Positions 43,792-44,324 of a stretch of DNA of 44,324 nucleotides are shown in pieces. Each line of letters starts with the position of its first letter. Positions within the stretch are counted from its first letter, which is position 1. Origin of the DNA: Woeseiaceae bacterium (GTDB lineage: Bacteria > Pseudomonadota > Gammaproteobacteria > Steroidobacterales > Woeseiaceae); NCBI GenBank assembly GCA_013001045.1, contig JABDNG010000018.1, forward strand, positions 1 through 44,324, read 5' to 3'. The notes under the pieces are model-generated. The model had not been told where the DNA came from. It worked only from the letters and a program-made list of their open reading frames with translations, and ran no database searches. A program made the position numbers and the translations under genes.

Positions 43792-44324
43792 ATGGAACAA
43801 CAACTCCGCACGAGTGAGGCTCTGAAGGGCGTTCGCTATGAGATTCGTGGACAGCTCGCGCATCATGCGCTCGAACTGGAAAAACGCGGTTACGAAGTGA
43901 TCTCCCTGAATATTGGGAACCCGGGGCTTTTTGGCTTTCGCACGCCGGAGACAATGCGTCTCGCGATGATTGAAAACCTCGGACAGGCTGAGCCCTATTG
44001 CCATCAAAAGGGCATTTTTCCAGCGCGCGAAGCCGTTGTAATGCAACAGCAAGATCGCGGCATTCATGGCGTGAGCGCAGACGAAGTCTTCATTGGCAAT
44101 GGCGTCAGCGAACTGATCGACCTGTCGTTGCGGGCGTTGCTTAATCCTGGTGATGAAGTGCTCGTCCCAAGCCCTGATTATCCGTTGTGGAGTGCGGCCG
44201 TTGCATTGAACGGCGGGGTGCCTCGTCACTACACTTGCAGCAGCGACAATGGATTTCTACCTGATGTTGCGAACATCGAGAGTCTCGTAAGCGACAACAC
44301 GAAAGCGATAGTTGTTATTAATCC
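43792..44324 (+). CDS. Class I aminotransferase, AlaA-like (clipped)
   Basis: The first 177 residues of a fold-type I PLP aminotransferase are visible before the window ends. The chain opens MEQQLRTSEALKGVRYEIRG and shows ISLNIGNPGLFGF, VFIGNGVSELIDLSLRALLNPGDEVLVP and SPDYPLWSAAVALNGG. These match the AlaA/YfbQ glutamate-pyruvate aminotransferases more than aspartate or aromatic types. The Schiff-base lysine lies beyond the edge. It starts 27 bases after the CoA transferase stop, on the same strand. Confidence 0.85.
   Translation, partial: MEQQLRTSEALKGVRYEIRGQLAHHALELEKRGYEVISLNIGNPGLFGFRTPETMRLAMIENLGQAEPYCHQKGIFPAREAVVMQQQDRGIHGVSADEVFIGNGVSELIDLSLRALLNPGDEVLVPSPDYPLWSAAVALNGGVPRHYTCSSDNGFLPDVANIESLVSDNTKAIVVIN

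Noticed and set aside
1-44324. Mobile elements, CRISPR arrays, tRNA or rRNA genes
   Set aside because: No transposase, integrase, regular short repeats or clover-leaf/rRNA-like stretches were seen. Gene content is core metabolism throughout.

Overview
This 44.3 kb window is an ordinary chromosomal stretch of a free-living, aerobic gammaproteobacterium. It carries core amino-acid biosynthesis operons, a TonB energising operon and fatty-acid/electron-transfer genes. I see no phage, insertion sequence, CRISPR array, rRNA or tRNA. Several traits point to the Xanthomonadales/Woeseiales/Steroidobacter side of the Gammaproteobacteria: the fused aspartokinase-diaminopimelate decarboxylase, a TrpR-family regulator heading the his operon, a SAM-I type riboswitch before metB-metX, and a TonB2-like operon. 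That placement is inference, not a tree.

Layout. 1-3.8 kb: a clipped gene end, a VOC-family protein, a DUF6624-like protein, and a minus-strand pair (TspO-like membrane protein and a nucleotide-cyclase-fold protein). 3.9-8.7 kb: a threonine/serine dehydratase-like PLP enzyme overlapping a D-2-hydroxyacid dehydrogenase, then a membrane Ser/Thr kinase with C-terminal Calx-beta domains. 8.8-13.4 kb: ilvD, then the fused lysC-lysA gene behind a leader with a promoter, dyad, mini-ORF and terminator. 13.4-14.9 kb: two unrelated exported proteins of unknown role.

15.1-22.2 kb (minus strand): a compact his operon, trpR-like regulator-hisG-hisD-hisC-hisB-hisH-hisA-hisF-hisE, with genes touching or overlapping. 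hisI is absent. hisF appears to start at an AUU codon. A CTAG-centred dyad upstream of the regulator is a likely operator. 22.3-24.9 kb (plus): promoter, SAM-I riboswitch, metB, metX. 24.9-30.8 kb (minus): ilvC-leuA-leuC-leuD-leuB preceded by a leader with a leucine-rich peptide and an intrinsic terminator, which looks like a leucine attenuator.

31.0-37.0 kb (plus): a possible structured leader, then a DUF3450 protein, a large ExbB with a periplasmic coiled coil (TtpC-like), a short ExbB, two ExbD paralogues, TonB and a TPR protein, ended by a very long hairpin. 37.0-44.3 kb: [2Fe-2S] ferredoxin, acyl-CoA dehydrogenase, Prx5-type peroxiredoxin, etfAB, a mercaptopyruvate-type sulfurtransferase, a small lipoprotein, a CaiB/BaiF CoA transferase, and a clipped class I aminotransferase. 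The acyl-CoA dehydrogenase, ETF and CoA transferase fit acyl-CoA oxidation feeding the quinone pool.

The most distinctive content is regulatory. Four amino-acid operons (Lys/Asp family, His, Met, Leu/Ile/Val) each show a different visible 5' control device within 20 kb.
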